Assembly: GCA_002728035.1 (NCBI GenBank)
Contig: PBUZ01000112.1
Span: forward strand, 1-26,957
Source of the DNA: Methanobacteriota archaeon
GTDB lineage: Archaea; Thermoplasmatota; Poseidoniia; Poseidoniales; Poseidoniaceae
Length of the DNA: 26,957 nucleotides
Direction: 5' to 3'
Position numbers and translations under genes: made by a program. The notes under the pieces were generated by a model, which searched no databases, was not told where the DNA came from, and saw only the letters and a list, made by a program, of their open reading frames with translations. This document shows positions 7,911 to 15,754 of the stretch, piece by piece. How positions within the stretch are numbered: the first letter of the stretch is position 1; every line of letters begins with the position of its first letter.

Positions 7911-7918
7911 CTTTATTG
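7911..7918 (+). promoter_or_regulatory. TATA box candidate of alba
   Basis: CTTTATTG is centred about 36 bases before the alba ATG, so transcription would start near 7940 and leave a leader of about 10 bases that still includes a GGGAG SD. Confidence 0.45.
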
Positions 7919-7950
7919 AGCGACAGACCTCCCTTGAACTCGGGAGAGCC

Positions 7951-8271
7951 ATGTCCGAAACGCGCATCATCTATGTTGGGAAAAAACCGCTGCACGCCTA
8001 TGTTCGTGCCGTTGTCATGGCGATGGAAGCGGGGGACCGCATCGTCCAATTGGAAGCACGTGGTGCGACCATCTCTCGTGCCGTTGATGTGGCAGAAGTT
8101 TGCCGTCGCCGCAGCGGGCACATCGCACAAGGCTTGCCCGAAACGGTCAACATCAACCAACTCGAATGCGACTCCATGGAAGTGCCGGGCGAGAAGGGCG
8201 TACGCACCGTCAGCGTGCTTCGCATCCAACTCGAGGGCGTCGGTGACGTTCCTGAGGCTCAAGAATCCTGA
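7951..8271 (+). CDS. alba: Alba DNA/RNA-binding chromatin protein
   Basis: 106 aa, close to the usual 90-100 aa of Alba. The N-terminus has the family pattern I-I-Y-V-G-K-K-P-L-H-A-Y-V, where the conserved Lys pair contacts nucleic acid (K11/K12 here, the acetylated Lys position in Sulfolobus). This is followed by the R-G-A-T-I-S-R-A-V-D-V-A-E helix typical of the family. Alba dimers coat DNA and also bind RNA. The start is supported by GGGAG 5 bases upstream and its own TATA candidate, with a terminator separating it from the tRNA. Its 3' end overlaps the convergent gene at 8259 by 13 bp. Confidence 0.95.
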   Translation: MSETRIIYVGKKPLHAYVRAVVMAMEAGDRIVQLEARGATISRAVDVAEVCRRRSGHIAQGLPETVNINQLECDSMEVPGEKGVRTVSVLRIQLEGVGDVPEAQES

Positions 8272-8672
8272 TCGAGCAGGAGCAAGAGGCGACGTTCAAT
8301 TTCCGCAGCCGTTTGCTCGTACACCTCGTACGCATGACCCACAGGGTCCTCAAGTCCCCAATCCTCATCGATCTTGATGGCAGGGCAATGCACGCCACAT
8401 CCCATCGAAATCACCATGTCGTAGGCTGCCGGTTCCATGTCATCAATGGACGATGGAGTCATACCTTCGGTGGAAATGCCTTTGGATTTGAGCAAGGAGA
8501 TGGCGTGGTCAGCGACCTTTTCTGCGGGGTGTGTTCCCGCAGATGCGGCTTCAAAACCCATGGATTTCGCCAAACCTTCCGCCATTTGGGAACGGCATGA
8601 ATTGCCGACGCACACAAACAAGAGCTTCATGCCCATTTGGTGACCGTAAAGGGATTTGAAGTCTTTCGTCAT
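8259..8672 (-). CDS. arsC: ArsC-type arsenate reductase / low-molecular-weight protein tyrosine phosphatase
   Basis: 137 aa from the ATG at 8672, which has an AGGA 4 bases upstream; family members more often start at M-K-L-L-F-V-C, the ATG at 8630, so the true protein may be 123 aa. The P-loop C-V-G-N-S-C-R is the C-x5-R nucleophile motif. Further on, C-G-V-H-C-P and the block D-W-G-L-E-D-P-V-G resemble thioredoxin-coupled ArsC, in which additional cysteines relay the disulfide and the Asp of D-P is the general acid. The Cys-Cys spacing (4) is shorter than the 7 of the staphylococcal enzyme. It likely reduces arsenate to arsenite, but a phosphatase role is possible. No arsenite pump or arsR is adjacent. 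Confidence 0.85.
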   Translation of the reverse strand: MTKDFKSLYGHQMGMKLLFVCVGNSCRSQMAEGLAKSMGFEAASAGTHPAEKVADHAISLLKSKGISTEGMTPSSIDDMEPAAYDMVISMGCGVHCPAIKIDEDWGLEDPVGHAYEVYEQTAAEIERRLLLLLDQDS

Positions 8673-8716
8673 AGATTCCTGACCATGTTGACATAGAACC
8701 GTCGTGAGCCAACAAC

Positions 8717-9064
8717 ATGTGGCGCGCCATCGGGCTCAATTTAAGCCTCTTTGGCATGCTGTTTTTGCTTCACATCGTCGCTGCCCGGTTCGATGCCAAC
8801 ACGGCGTTCACCGTTGTGGCTATTCTCATCACCGTTCACGTGTTGTTCTTTGGTCCCGCATGCCTTGTCGTGTCACGGGTATCGTCTCAAGAACATCGAC
8901 GGATTCTCAATCGATGGGGGGCTTTGGCCTCGCTACCGCTTGCGCTCGGCTTGGGATGGGCCTACGGAGGGATGGCGTGGTCTTGGCCCGAATGGCCCCT
9001 GATTCTCACCGCTTGGTTGGCCGTTCACGTCATGATGGACAGACGCTTGGCCCTGAGCGCATAA
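8717..9064 (+). CDS. Small multi-pass membrane protein, unknown function
   Basis: 115 aa, not assigned to a family. Hydrophobic stretches at about 4-22, 29-52, 69-86 and 90-106 suggest four transmembrane helices, with an R/H-rich loop (V-S-S-Q-E-H-R-R-I-L-N-R) between the second and third that should face the cytoplasm. It is divergent from the ArsC-like gene (44 bp apart) and 58 bp upstream of mrp on the same strand. No clear SD precedes the ATG. Codon use looks like that of the neighbours, and the long hydrophobic segments argue for a real gene. Confidence 0.65.
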   Translation: MWRAIGLNLSLFGMLFLLHIVAARFDANTAFTVVAILITVHVLFFGPACLVVSRVSSQEHRRILNRWGALASLPLALGLGWAYGGMAWSWPEWPLILTAWLAVHVMMDRRLALSA

Positions 9065-9122
9065 ACGAACGATGGTTTCACTGCGTGGGTGGGTTGAAGT
9101 AGCCCTGTAGGGTGGTTCGGTC

Positions 9123-10133
9123 ATGGCGGATTCACCAGTCACCATCAACTCGCCCGGCGGGGAAACGCCTGCTGCTGCCGGCCCAAGTCCGCAAGAGCAG
9201 AAGCAGATGGAACAAGCCTATGCCCAGATGAAGCGAAAAATGGCCATGGAAGAAATCGGCCGAAAGATCAAACACAAAATCATGGTGCTCTCAGGCAAAG
9301 GTGGCGTTGGAAAATCCACCGTGTCCACAGGACTTGCGCTTTCGCTCGCACAACAAGGATTTGCGGTCGGTATTCTTGACATCGACATCACGGGGCCAAA
9401 CGTGCCGAAGATGATGGGGCTGGACGGGCGGCGCCTCCATGTGGAAAACAAGCGCATCCATCCCGCTCAAGGGCACCTCGGTGTGAAGGTCATCAGCATG
9501 GCTTTCCTGCTTGAAGACGAGGATACACCCGTTGTCTGGCGAGGCCCCATCAAGTTGGGGGCAATACAGCAATTCATCGGTGATGTAGAGTGGGGCGAAT
9601 TGGACTACCTCATCATCGATTTCCCACCTGGAACCTCCGATGAGCCGCTTACCGTGGCCCAATCGCTACCTGACATCGACGGCATGGTCATCGTGACAAC
9701 ACCCCAGCAGGTAGCGTTGCTCGATAGTCGCAAGTCCATCACCTTCTCGGAATCCCTCAAGGTACCGGTCTTGGGTGTCGTGGAAAACATGAGTGGATTT
9801 ACCGTGAACGGCACAGCAGAACCTGGTGTCACGCTGAACATCGCAGCACCTGGGGGAAAAACACTGACCACCACCGCCGACGATGAGGGACGCTTTTCCG
9901 TGACCCTTGATATTTTCAAAGAAGGCGGAGGTAAGGCAACGGCCGATGAGTTCGGTGTCCCGTTCCTCGGCGCTCTTCCCTTTGACCCAGGTTTCGTGCG
10001 GGGTGGAGATGATGGTGTACATCGCATTGTCTCCGAACCTGATGGGCCTTCGGCAAAGGCGTTCGAAAAGGTGGTTGCCGCTATCCAAGCCCAGCTCTCG
10101 GACGGCGCAGATGCCGGTTTGGAAATCATTTGA
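9123..10133 (+). CDS. mrp: Mrp/NBP35/ApbC-type P-loop ATPase lacking all cysteines
   Basis: 336 aa. The deviant Walker [10 protein letters not shown] is at 58-66, followed by the [10 protein letters not shown] segment, V-V-W-R-G-P at 137-142 and the Walker B-like [13 protein letters not shown] block at 161-173, so it belongs to the Fe-S-carrier ATPases. Family members hold a bridging [4Fe-4S] cluster on a C-x2-C after N-M-S-G-F. Here residues 227-262 instead read as a beta-rich stretch ([11 protein letters not shown]... [11 protein letters not shown]), like part of a bacterial Ig-like repeat, before returning to the family pattern D-I-F-K-E-G-G-G. The protein contains no cysteine. GGGTGG lies upstream of the ATG. 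The DUF971 gene follows 9 bp later, so the two are almost certainly one operon. Confidence 0.9.
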   Translation: MADSPVTINSPGGETPAAAGPSPQEQKQMEQAYAQMKRKMAMEEIGRKIKHKIMVLSGKGGVGKSTVSTGLALSLAQQGFAVGILDIDITGPNVPKMMGLDGRRLHVENKRIHPAQGHLGVKVISMAFLLEDEDTPVVWRGPIKLGAIQQFIGDVEWGELDYLIIDFPPGTSDEPLTVAQSLPDIDGMVIVTTPQQVALLDSRKSITFSESLKVPVLGVVENMSGFTVNGTAEPGVTLNIAAPGGKTLTTTADDEGRFSVTLDIFKEGGGKATADEFGVPFLGALPFDPGFVRGGDDGVHRIVSEPDGPSAKAFEKVVAAIQAQLSDGADAGLEII

Positions 10134-10142
10134 GGGACCGAC

Positions 10143-10496
10143 ATGAGCGATACGCTTCCGACGTTGAAGAAATTGGAACGCAAGGCGCAAGCCATGGAAC
10201 TCACCTACGATGACGAGACGTCCTACACCGTGTCCTACGACGACCTTCGTCATGCATGTCCTTGTGCCAAGTGCTCACCCATGCGCAACGAAGACGAGAC
10301 CAGCCGCACCCTTCGCCGCCAAATCGAAGCGCTTCCTGCTGAGAAACCTACGGTACGTACGGTGGGAAAATATGCCCTTGCGTTTGAGTGGCAACAAGGA
10401 TGTTCAAGTGGAATATACCGTTTTGAGCGAATCTACGATCTCGCACAGCGCCGCGACCCTGACCGAGGCAAGCCGTACGTCCATGGTGCATGGTGA
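10143..10496 (+). CDS. DUF971 protein (HCF101 C-terminal-domain type)
   Basis: 117 aa, SD GAGGGA 6 bases before the ATG. It shows the DUF971 (gamma-butyrobetaine-hydroxylase N-terminal-like) pattern: a strand rich in Y/T, then D-L-R-H-A-C-P-C-A-K-C, and later F-E-W-Q-Q-G-C-S-S-G-I-Y near the C-terminus. The four cysteines form C-x-C-x2-C plus one more. In chloroplast HCF101, an Mrp-type Fe-S scaffold, a DUF971 domain is fused behind the ATPase; here it is a separate protein encoded directly downstream of Mrp. This supports a shared role in Fe-S assembly or a related ATP-driven maturation. The biochemical role of the domain itself is not established. Confidence 0.85.
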   Translation: MSDTLPTLKKLERKAQAMELTYDDETSYTVSYDDLRHACPCAKCSPMRNEDETSRTLRRQIEALPAEKPTVRTVGKYALAFEWQQGCSSGIYRFERIYDLAQRRDPDRGKPYVHGAW

Positions 10497-10576
10497 AGAA
10501 GTGGTGATTTTCTCGCTCATTTTGACGACGCCTTGATGAAGAAGGCCAAGTGCCCTTTATGCAGGAGTGAAGCCGT

Positions 10577-12643
10577 TTGCAGAGCGTCTACCTGACATGG
10601 ATGATCAGTGCCCTTGCTTTGGGTGTCATCCTTCTGCCCGTGTTTAAGCCGCCCTGGGCAAAACTTTCACTGCCCCCCTTCGTTGATTTTTTCCGACGCT
10701 ATTGGGTTCACATTCTCATCGTGTTTGCCATTTACAATGCCAAGGATACCCTTGACCAAGTTGACCGCTTGTTGATGGCGAGCACCGGTCTTGACATGAC
10801 GCCATACATCTGGGCGATTGAGGGCAACCTTGTCCTCTGGGTACAGCAGACCTTCGAAGCGGATTGGCTAACGACGGCCTTGACGCATTTTTATGTCGCT
10901 GGATTCATGTTCATTTGCTATGTTTCTGTGTTCTATTTCGCTTATTTCGATGACCGTTGGCTTGCTGACCGAGTGACGCTTTCCATCGCTTGGGTGTACA
11001 TTCTCGCCGTTCCATTCTACCTGTTCTTCAACGTTCGAGTCACCGGTGACACCATTCCGGGAATGGAGACATTGGCCTACACCTTAACGCCTGAAATCGC
11101 GGATTGGTTTCGCCGAATTGACCCCTTCACCAACGGTATGCCATCGCTTCATATCGGCATTCCATTCGCCGTTTGGTTGTGCTTGACCAGGTTTGACGAT
11201 GATAAGCGCTGGAACCGATACCGACACACGGTGTTTCTCTACACCGTGCTCACGGCCTTCACCATCATCTATCTCGGCATTCATTGGTTTCTCGATATCA
11301 TCGGTGGCATGCTCATCGCGGGCGCTGCCGTCTCCATGGCAGACCGTACGTCAAACACGTGGTGGAAGTTCTTCGATGAGCGAACGATGAACTCGAGGAT
11401 CGTGACCGTTCTCACACGTCCGGGTGATGCATGGGGTTGGATCAAGGGTCGAGGTCGTCGATTTTGGGTGCAATACCGTCGTCCTAGCAGCCGTGAAACG
11501 GGACGCATCGCTCTTGCGATTCTGATTTTTGTTGCTGCCGTCATCACGTGGGATTTGACCCATCGTTCGCTTCCTGCCGGGGGCGTTGAAGCACCAGAAG
11601 CGGCGGCGGCTGCCGATGGTTGGCTGGTCACCATGGACAATCAGACCGACGGACCAGCGTTGCTGTTGCACAATCTCTCCAGTGAATCTTACGAAGAACT
11701 CGTCATCACCGTTCCCGATTTGACACTGAACTCGACCTATGCCTTGCTGCAAGATCGTCTCGCGGTGAGCAACGGTTCGCATATCTTCATTTTTGATGTA
11801 CATCAACCCGAATCCTCCCTCAATTCGTTCCATATCGCCAGTCATAACAGCCTGTGGTTGTGTGAATTCGCCCAAACACCCGTGCTGGTCTACACCTCTG
11901 AAGGCAGCATCACGGTCTTGCGTTTGGACGGTACACCCGTAGACGGGCCCCACGAAACCATCGACGATGTTCGTACCATGGTGTGCACAGGCTCCGAAAT
12001 CGCCTTTGTGACGGAGGCATCTCCCATGTCCGTCGGCATCATTCAATTGGGCGTGCAAGGGCAGGTATCCTATGCCATCAACGCTTCCGCCCCAGCCGAA
12101 GAGGACGAAGTGTTGGCCCTATGGGGAACGCCTGTGGACATGGAAAACGCAAGCATCCAATCCATTGCCTTCAACCGTGAACACCTCGCAGTCACCGTCA
12201 ATGTCAGCGCAACCGACCGTTTGGTGCTCTACAACCGAAGTTCCGCCGTCCAATGGTTGGCGAGCAACCCGAAGTACCATACTTCTGACCCGTCCATTAA
12301 CCACGGTATTCTCGCATGGTCCGTGCGCGACCATCTCAACCCAACAACACCCCAAACAAAATACCTTGACCGGGAGATTTACTTTACCGATTTGAGCACC
12401 AACACCACCCATGTTCTCACCTCAGATACGAACGATCAGTGGGGTCCGCAAGTGCTGGAGCATCACCTCGTCTATTTCCAATTGGACGACGAGGTGGTAA
12501 CCGTGGAAATCCATGCATGGGAGCCCGAACTTCGTCTCTACTCAAGCATCGTTCTGCAGGCAGGGGTCATGCTTGCGTTCGTGGTGGTGGCTTGGAACAT
12601 GTGGCAGCGGCAGAGTGAGCGTCGTCAATCGGCTCAGCCGTGA
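10577..12643 (+). CDS. PAP2-superfamily (AUR1-like) membrane enzyme fused to an extracytoplasmic propeller-like domain
   Basis: 688 aa from a TTG start, supported by AGGAG 9 bases upstream; the next Met is several residues inside the first helix. Residues 1-270 hold about six transmembrane helices with the PAP2 motifs G-M-P-S-L-H (about 186-191) and G-I-H-W-F-L-D-I-I-G-G (about 233-243), but no classical K-x6-R-P motif. This matches the AUR1/inositol-phosphoryl-transferase branch (PAP2_3) more than simple phosphatases. A further helix at about 312-328 leads into about 320 exported residues with repeated beta-strand patterns (L-A-V-S-N-G-S-H-I-F-I-F-D, I-A-F-V-T-E-A, L-V-Y-F-Q-L-D-D) that look like a propeller. 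A last helix (about 655-675) ends in a basic tail. A role in transferring or removing lipid head groups at the outer face is inferred. Confidence 0.8.
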   Translation: MQSVYLTWMISALALGVILLPVFKPPWAKLSLPPFVDFFRRYWVHILIVFAIYNAKDTLDQVDRLLMASTGLDMTPYIWAIEGNLVLWVQQTFEADWLTTALTHFYVAGFMFICYVSVFYFAYFDDRWLADRVTLSIAWVYILAVPFYLFFNVRVTGDTIPGMETLAYTLTPEIADWFRRIDPFTNGMPSLHIGIPFAVWLCLTRFDDDKRWNRYRHTVFLYTVLTAFTIIYLGIHWFLDIIGGMLIAGAAVSMADRTSNTWWKFFDERTMNSRIVTVLTRPGDAWGWIKGRGRRFWVQYRRPSSRETGRIALAILIFVAAVITWDLTHRSLPAGGVEAPEAAAAADGWLVTMDNQTDGPALLLHNLSSESYEELVITVPDLTLNSTYALLQDRLAVSNGSHIFIFDVHQPESSLNSFHIASHNSLWLCEFAQTPVLVYTSEGSITVLRLDGTPVDGPHETIDDVRTMVCTGSEIAFVTEASPMSVGIIQLGVQGQVSYAINASAPAEEDEVLALWGTPVDMENASIQSIAFNREHLAVTVNVSATDRLVLYNRSSAVQWLASNPKYHTSDPSINHGILAWSVRDHLNPTTPQTKYLDREIYFTDLSTNTTHVLTSDTNDQWGPQVLEHHLVYFQLDDEVVTVEIHAWEPELRLYSSIVLQAGVMLAFVVVAWNMWQRQSERRQSAQP

Positions 12644-13314
12644 TAGCGAACTCGGGTTCGAACGTCTTCAAGTCGCGTATGCACCTCTTTGGCAGAGGGG
12701 ATCGTTCCCCCTTGAAGGGTTGGTGCAGGGCCGAGGTGGTCTTCGGTTTCCAAATACCCCTCCAACACCCAGTTGATGGCTTCTGACCATTGAGGATGGG
12801 AAGCACCGAGGATTTCGTCCAGCACATGCAGGTCAATACCGAATCGTTCGACATCGTATTCAATTGAAGCAAGGCCGAAATCGATGAGGTGGACATCTTC
12901 TCCGTCGATGAGGATGTTGTTGCTCGACAGGTCACCGTGCGTCACCGCCTCGCGGTGCAATCGACGAACGGCAGCACCAACGCGCTTGAGGGTGTTCTTG
13001 ATGACCTCTTCATCTGCTCCATCAGCGTTCAACACCTCGATGAGCGGTATGCCTGAAAGGTGCTCAATGATGAGTTGGCCGCCTTCGTAATCCAAGTCCC
13101 ACACCGCTGGAACGGCAAGACCTGCCTTGCGAGAACGGATCAACAATCTCGCTTCACTGACCATGCGGCGAACACCGAGTCGATGGTCGAGGTCAGGATG
13201 CCTCCAAGAGCGAGGGCGACGTTGTTTTCGCACCGCAGGCCGGCCGTACCATTCGCCTTTCCAAACTTCAGCCTCTGCCCCGAGGTGCAACCGTTCGGTC
13301 GGGTTGAAGACCAT
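12634..13314 (-). CDS. bud32: Bud32-type KEOPS-associated protein kinase
   Basis: 226 aa from the ATG at 13314, which has GGGTGA just upstream and gives the family length; the frame stays open to 13470, and ATGs at 13356 and 13350 are alternatives. Bud32 hallmarks are the G-A-E-A-E-V-W nucleotide loop, V-R-K-Q-R-R with R-H-P-D-L-D (family K-x-Y-R-x-P-x-L-D), a conserved E-A-R-L-L, the catalytic H-G-D-L-S-S-N-N and the metal-binding D-F-G-L. Bud32 works with Kae1, Cgi121 and Pcc1 in the KEOPS complex, which makes the t6A modification of ANN-decoding tRNAs. It is a free-standing protein here, although many euryarchaea have a Kae1-Bud32 fusion. Its 3' end overlaps the convergent PAP2 gene by 10 bp, and its promoter faces nadA. 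Confidence 0.9.
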   Translation of the reverse strand: MVFNPTERLHLGAEAEVWKGEWYGRPAVRKQRRPRSWRHPDLDHRLGVRRMVSEARLLIRSRKAGLAVPAVWDLDYEGGQLIIEHLSGIPLIEVLNADGADEEVIKNTLKRVGAAVRRLHREAVTHGDLSSNNILIDGEDVHLIDFGLASIEYDVERFGIDLHVLDEILGASHPQWSEAINWVLEGYLETEDHLGPAPTLQGGTIPSAKEVHTRLEDVRTRVRYHG

Positions 13315-13390
13315 GCTCACCCGACTTGAGGGATGTTTTTCAATTTTCATCTTCATCCGTTCATTCAAAAAGGGTTGGTGCGTCGCAACG

Positions 13391-14554
13391 ATGAGTCCCA
13401 TGAGCGTTTCACTCCCGATGTGCTCGGTCGATTTCATGGACAACACGTTGTCCATGGAGGAACAGGCCATCGCCGACCGGATTCAAGAACTCAAAGCGGA
13501 ACTGGGCGAAGACCTGTTGATTCTCGGCCACCATTATCAACGCGACAGCATCGTGATGCACGCTGATTTCCTCGGGGACTCGTTCATGTTGAGTCAGAAG
13601 GCTGCCGAATCCTCGGCGAAATACATCGTGTTCTGTGGCGTTCATTTCATGGCAGAATCAGCCGACATTTTGACCGACAACGACCAACACGTTATCCTGC
13701 CCAATCTACGGGCTGGGTGCTCGATGGCCGACATGGCTACATTGAATGAAGTGGAGATTGCTTGGAAAGAGATCCTCGACCAGTCAGGTCTGCATGACCC
13801 GATTGACCGAGAACATCCCGAGGAGCCCGTGAACGACGGGAAGGCCTACCTCGTTCCAGTGACCTACATGAATTCGAGTGCAGATCTGAAGGATTTTGTT
13901 GGCCGCCATGGTGGCGTGGTGTGCACTTCTTCGAACGCAGAAGGTGTACTCAATTGGGCCTTTGAGCGTGCTGGGCCGGAGGGAGCGGTCTTGTTCTTCC
14001 CCGACCAACATCTCGGACGAAACACAGGATTGGCCATGGGTATTGCTGAGGATCGCATGCCGACATGGACGCCTGGCATGGGTGCTATGGGTGAACTGAA
14101 AGGGTCGAGAATCGTTCTTTGGCACGGCTTTTGTTCGGTTCACAAGCGCTTCACGCCGCAACAAATCGAGGACTTCCGACAAGAACACCCCGACGGGGTT
14201 GTCGTCGTTCACCCAGAATGCCCGAAAGCCACGGTTGAACTGGCCGATACGTACGGCTCGACCCAATACATTCGCAATTATGTTGCTGGCTTACCTTCGG
14301 GCTCCAAGGTTGCGATTGGGACCGAGATCAACATGGTGGCTCGCCTTGCACGTGAACATCCAGACAAACTCGTCGAGTGCCTTGACGATGAAATCTGTCC
14401 GTGCTCGACCATGTACATGATTCATCCAGCGTACCTTATGGATGTGCTCGAGCGTCTGGTTGACGGCGAAATTCCGAATCAAATCGTCGTCCCCGAGGAT
14501 GTTCAAGCAGGTTCGCTGATGGCCTTGAACCGCATGCTCGCCATTTTGAAATGA
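13391..14554 (+). CDS. nadA: Quinolinate synthase A
   Basis: 387 aa from the ATG at 13391; ATGs at 13436 and 13454 would give 372 or 366 aa, nearer the usual length, and no start has a strong SD. NadA condenses iminoaspartate with dihydroxyacetone phosphate to quinolinate in NAD synthesis using a [4Fe-4S] cluster. The three expected Cys ligands are visible in R-A-G-C-S-M-A-D-M-A, V-V-C-T-S-S-N-A and C-P-C-S-T-M-Y. Also present are the substrate-binding I-L-G-H-H-Y-Q-R near the N-terminus, the F-C-G-V-H-F-M-A-E segment and the H-P-E-C motif. nadB and nadC are not adjacent. Its stop codon is one base from that of the convergent fluC gene. Confidence 0.95.
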   Translation: MSPMSVSLPMCSVDFMDNTLSMEEQAIADRIQELKAELGEDLLILGHHYQRDSIVMHADFLGDSFMLSQKAAESSAKYIVFCGVHFMAESADILTDNDQHVILPNLRAGCSMADMATLNEVEIAWKEILDQSGLHDPIDREHPEEPVNDGKAYLVPVTYMNSSADLKDFVGRHGGVVCTSSNAEGVLNWAFERAGPEGAVLFFPDQHLGRNTGLAMGIAEDRMPTWTPGMGAMGELKGSRIVLWHGFCSVHKRFTPQQIEDFRQEHPDGVVVVHPECPKATVELADTYGSTQYIRNYVAGLPSGSKVAIGTEINMVARLAREHPDKLVECLDDEICPCSTMYMIHPAYLMDVLERLVDGEIPNQIVVPEDVQAGSLMALNRMLAILK

Positions 14555-14555
14555 T

Positions 14556-14927
14556 TTATGCAAGCCATTGTTGGGTGCCTTTCCAACTCAGCAACGCAAG
14601 CAGAGGACCCACCACGCCCGTAACGGCCACGTACGTCACGAGGGCACTCCAACGGCCCTCATCAAACAGCATCGCAGCTTCCACCGAGAAGGTTGACATG
14701 GTGGTGAACGCACCAAGCACTCCGACGCCGAGGAAGAGCGCATGCGATGATGACAACGTTTGGGCCGCTACCGCCGCAGTAAGTCCGCCCAACAGCACCG
14801 CACCAACCAGATTGACGGTGAGGGTTCCCCAAGGGAAGGACTCCGCAGGCATCGTTTCGCTGATGTAGAAACGCAGCAAGGCTCCAACAGCACCGCCAAG
14901 CCCAACCATCGCCCAATTGGAGAGCAT
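14556..14927 (-). CDS. fluC: Fluoride ion channel FluC/CrcB
   Basis: 123 aa from the ATG at 14927, preceded by GGAG about 9 bases upstream; the frame stays open to 15206, but that extension overlaps the divergent rdgB and looks non-coding. Four transmembrane helices are evident. Family motifs are G-G-A-V-G-A-L-L-R near the N-terminus, G-T-L-T-V-N-L-V-G in helix 2 (the conserved pore Asn) and G-A-F-T-T-M-S-T-F-S-V-E in helix 3 (Na+-binding break and the Phe box). FluC dimers export fluoride and so protect enolase and pyrophosphatase. Only one copy is seen, so a dual-topology homodimer is likely. No classic fluoride riboswitch was recognised upstream; a small hairpin covers the SD region. Confidence 0.93.
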   Translation of the reverse strand: MLSNWAMVGLGGAVGALLRFYISETMPAESFPWGTLTVNLVGAVLLGGLTAAVAAQTLSSSHALFLGVGVLGAFTTMSTFSVEAAMLFDEGRWSALVTYVAVTGVVGPLLALLSWKGTQQWLA

Positions 14928-14944
14928 GATGGTGGCTCTCCATC
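14928..14944 (-). promoter_or_regulatory. Hairpin over the fluC ribosome-binding region
   Basis: Read on the minus strand, GATGG and CCATC flank a 7-base loop directly before the fluC ATG, and the GGAG SD overlaps the 5' arm. It could mask the SD, but a 5-bp stem is weak evidence. Confidence 0.25.
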
Positions 14945-15031
14945 CCCTGCCTAAGAAGATGCTTCCACGAGCGGGGCGAGGGCGGTCAAAGTCGGAGTCA
15001 TCGTCATAGGCTCGGTTGCCGTGGCTCGTCC

Positions 15032-15688
15032 ATGGAGCGGATTGTTTGGTTCTTGACAGGAAATGCTGGGAAACTTGAGGAAGCAAGGCATCATTTCGCC
15101 TCAATGGGCATTGAAGTACGGGGTTTGGAGGTGCCCGATGGGACCATCGTTGAACCCCAAGCCACCTCATTGCACGATGTAGCGACATCGAAAATCCAGC
15201 AAGCACTGCCCCACCTCCCTCAAGAAGGCGGTATGCTGATGGTTGAGGATGCAGGATTGTTTGTTTCGGCCCTCAACGGCTTTCCCGGTGTCTATTCGTC
15301 CTATGCACACGAAACCATCGGTTGTCAGGGCATGGTGAAATTGCTGTCCCATCTGGTGAGCGAGGACCCCTTGCAAGCCAAGAAACTTCGAGCCTGTCAT
15401 TTTGAAGCGGTCGCAGCGTTGTGGGACGGCGAGCAAATCCTCTACGGTCACGGTGTGTGCCCGGGCTCCATTGCGATGGAACTTCAAGGGGACGGAGGAT
15501 TCGGCTTTGATCCCGTTTTCATTCCATCGGACCTCGATGAACATGGCGAGCCACTCTCACCCGAAACACTTGGCGCCCTGAGCACGCACGGGCAAACCTT
15601 TGCATCGGTGAGCCTGGAGACAAAACATGCGTTCAGTCATCGTCGTCGAGCCCTTGATGACCTGTTGCAACAACTCCCAAGGTCATGA
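15032..15688 (+). CDS. rdgB: XTP/dITP pyrophosphatase (RdgB/HAM1/ITPA family)
   Basis: 218 aa. The N-terminal T-G-N-A-G-K-L-E-E-A motif, the catalytic V-E-D-A-G-L-F-V followed by L-N-G-F-P-G-V-Y-S-S-Y, the Q-G-D-G-G-F-G-F-D-P-V-F-I-P substrate block and the terminal S-H-R-R-R-A-L are all present in family order. The enzyme hydrolyses non-canonical purine triphosphates (dITP, XTP) to monophosphates and keeps deaminated bases out of DNA and RNA. Length is slightly above the usual 185-200 aa because of an acidic insertion near the C-terminus (D-L-D-E-H-G-E-P-L). It diverges from fluC with 104 bp between starts and is followed on the same strand by the acidic membrane protein. Confidence 0.93.
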   Translation: MERIVWFLTGNAGKLEEARHHFASMGIEVRGLEVPDGTIVEPQATSLHDVATSKIQQALPHLPQEGGMLMVEDAGLFVSALNGFPGVYSSYAHETIGCQGMVKLLSHLVSEDPLQAKKLRACHFEAVAALWDGEQILYGHGVCPGSIAMELQGDGGFGFDPVFIPSDLDEHGEPLSPETLGALSTHGQTFASVSLETKHAFSHRRRALDDLLQQLPRS

Positions 15689-15754
15689 GCGGTGCTTGAA
15701 TCGCAGCGTGCCATCACCGTCATAAAGCATCAACGATTGGATGGAGCGAGGGAC

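Noticed and set aside
13127..13390. N-terminal extension of nadA
   Set aside because: The frame is open, but the residues are basic and non-homologous, overlap the divergent bud32 gene, and make NadA far too long.
14928..15031. Fluoride riboswitch upstream of fluC
   Set aside because: A GGGGATGG-like string is present, but the conserved pseudoknot partners and the typical 3' part of the crcB motif could not be found.
14928..15206. N-terminal extension of the fluoride channel
   Set aside because: The 93 extra residues are polar and overlap rdgB. FluC proteins start just before the first helix.
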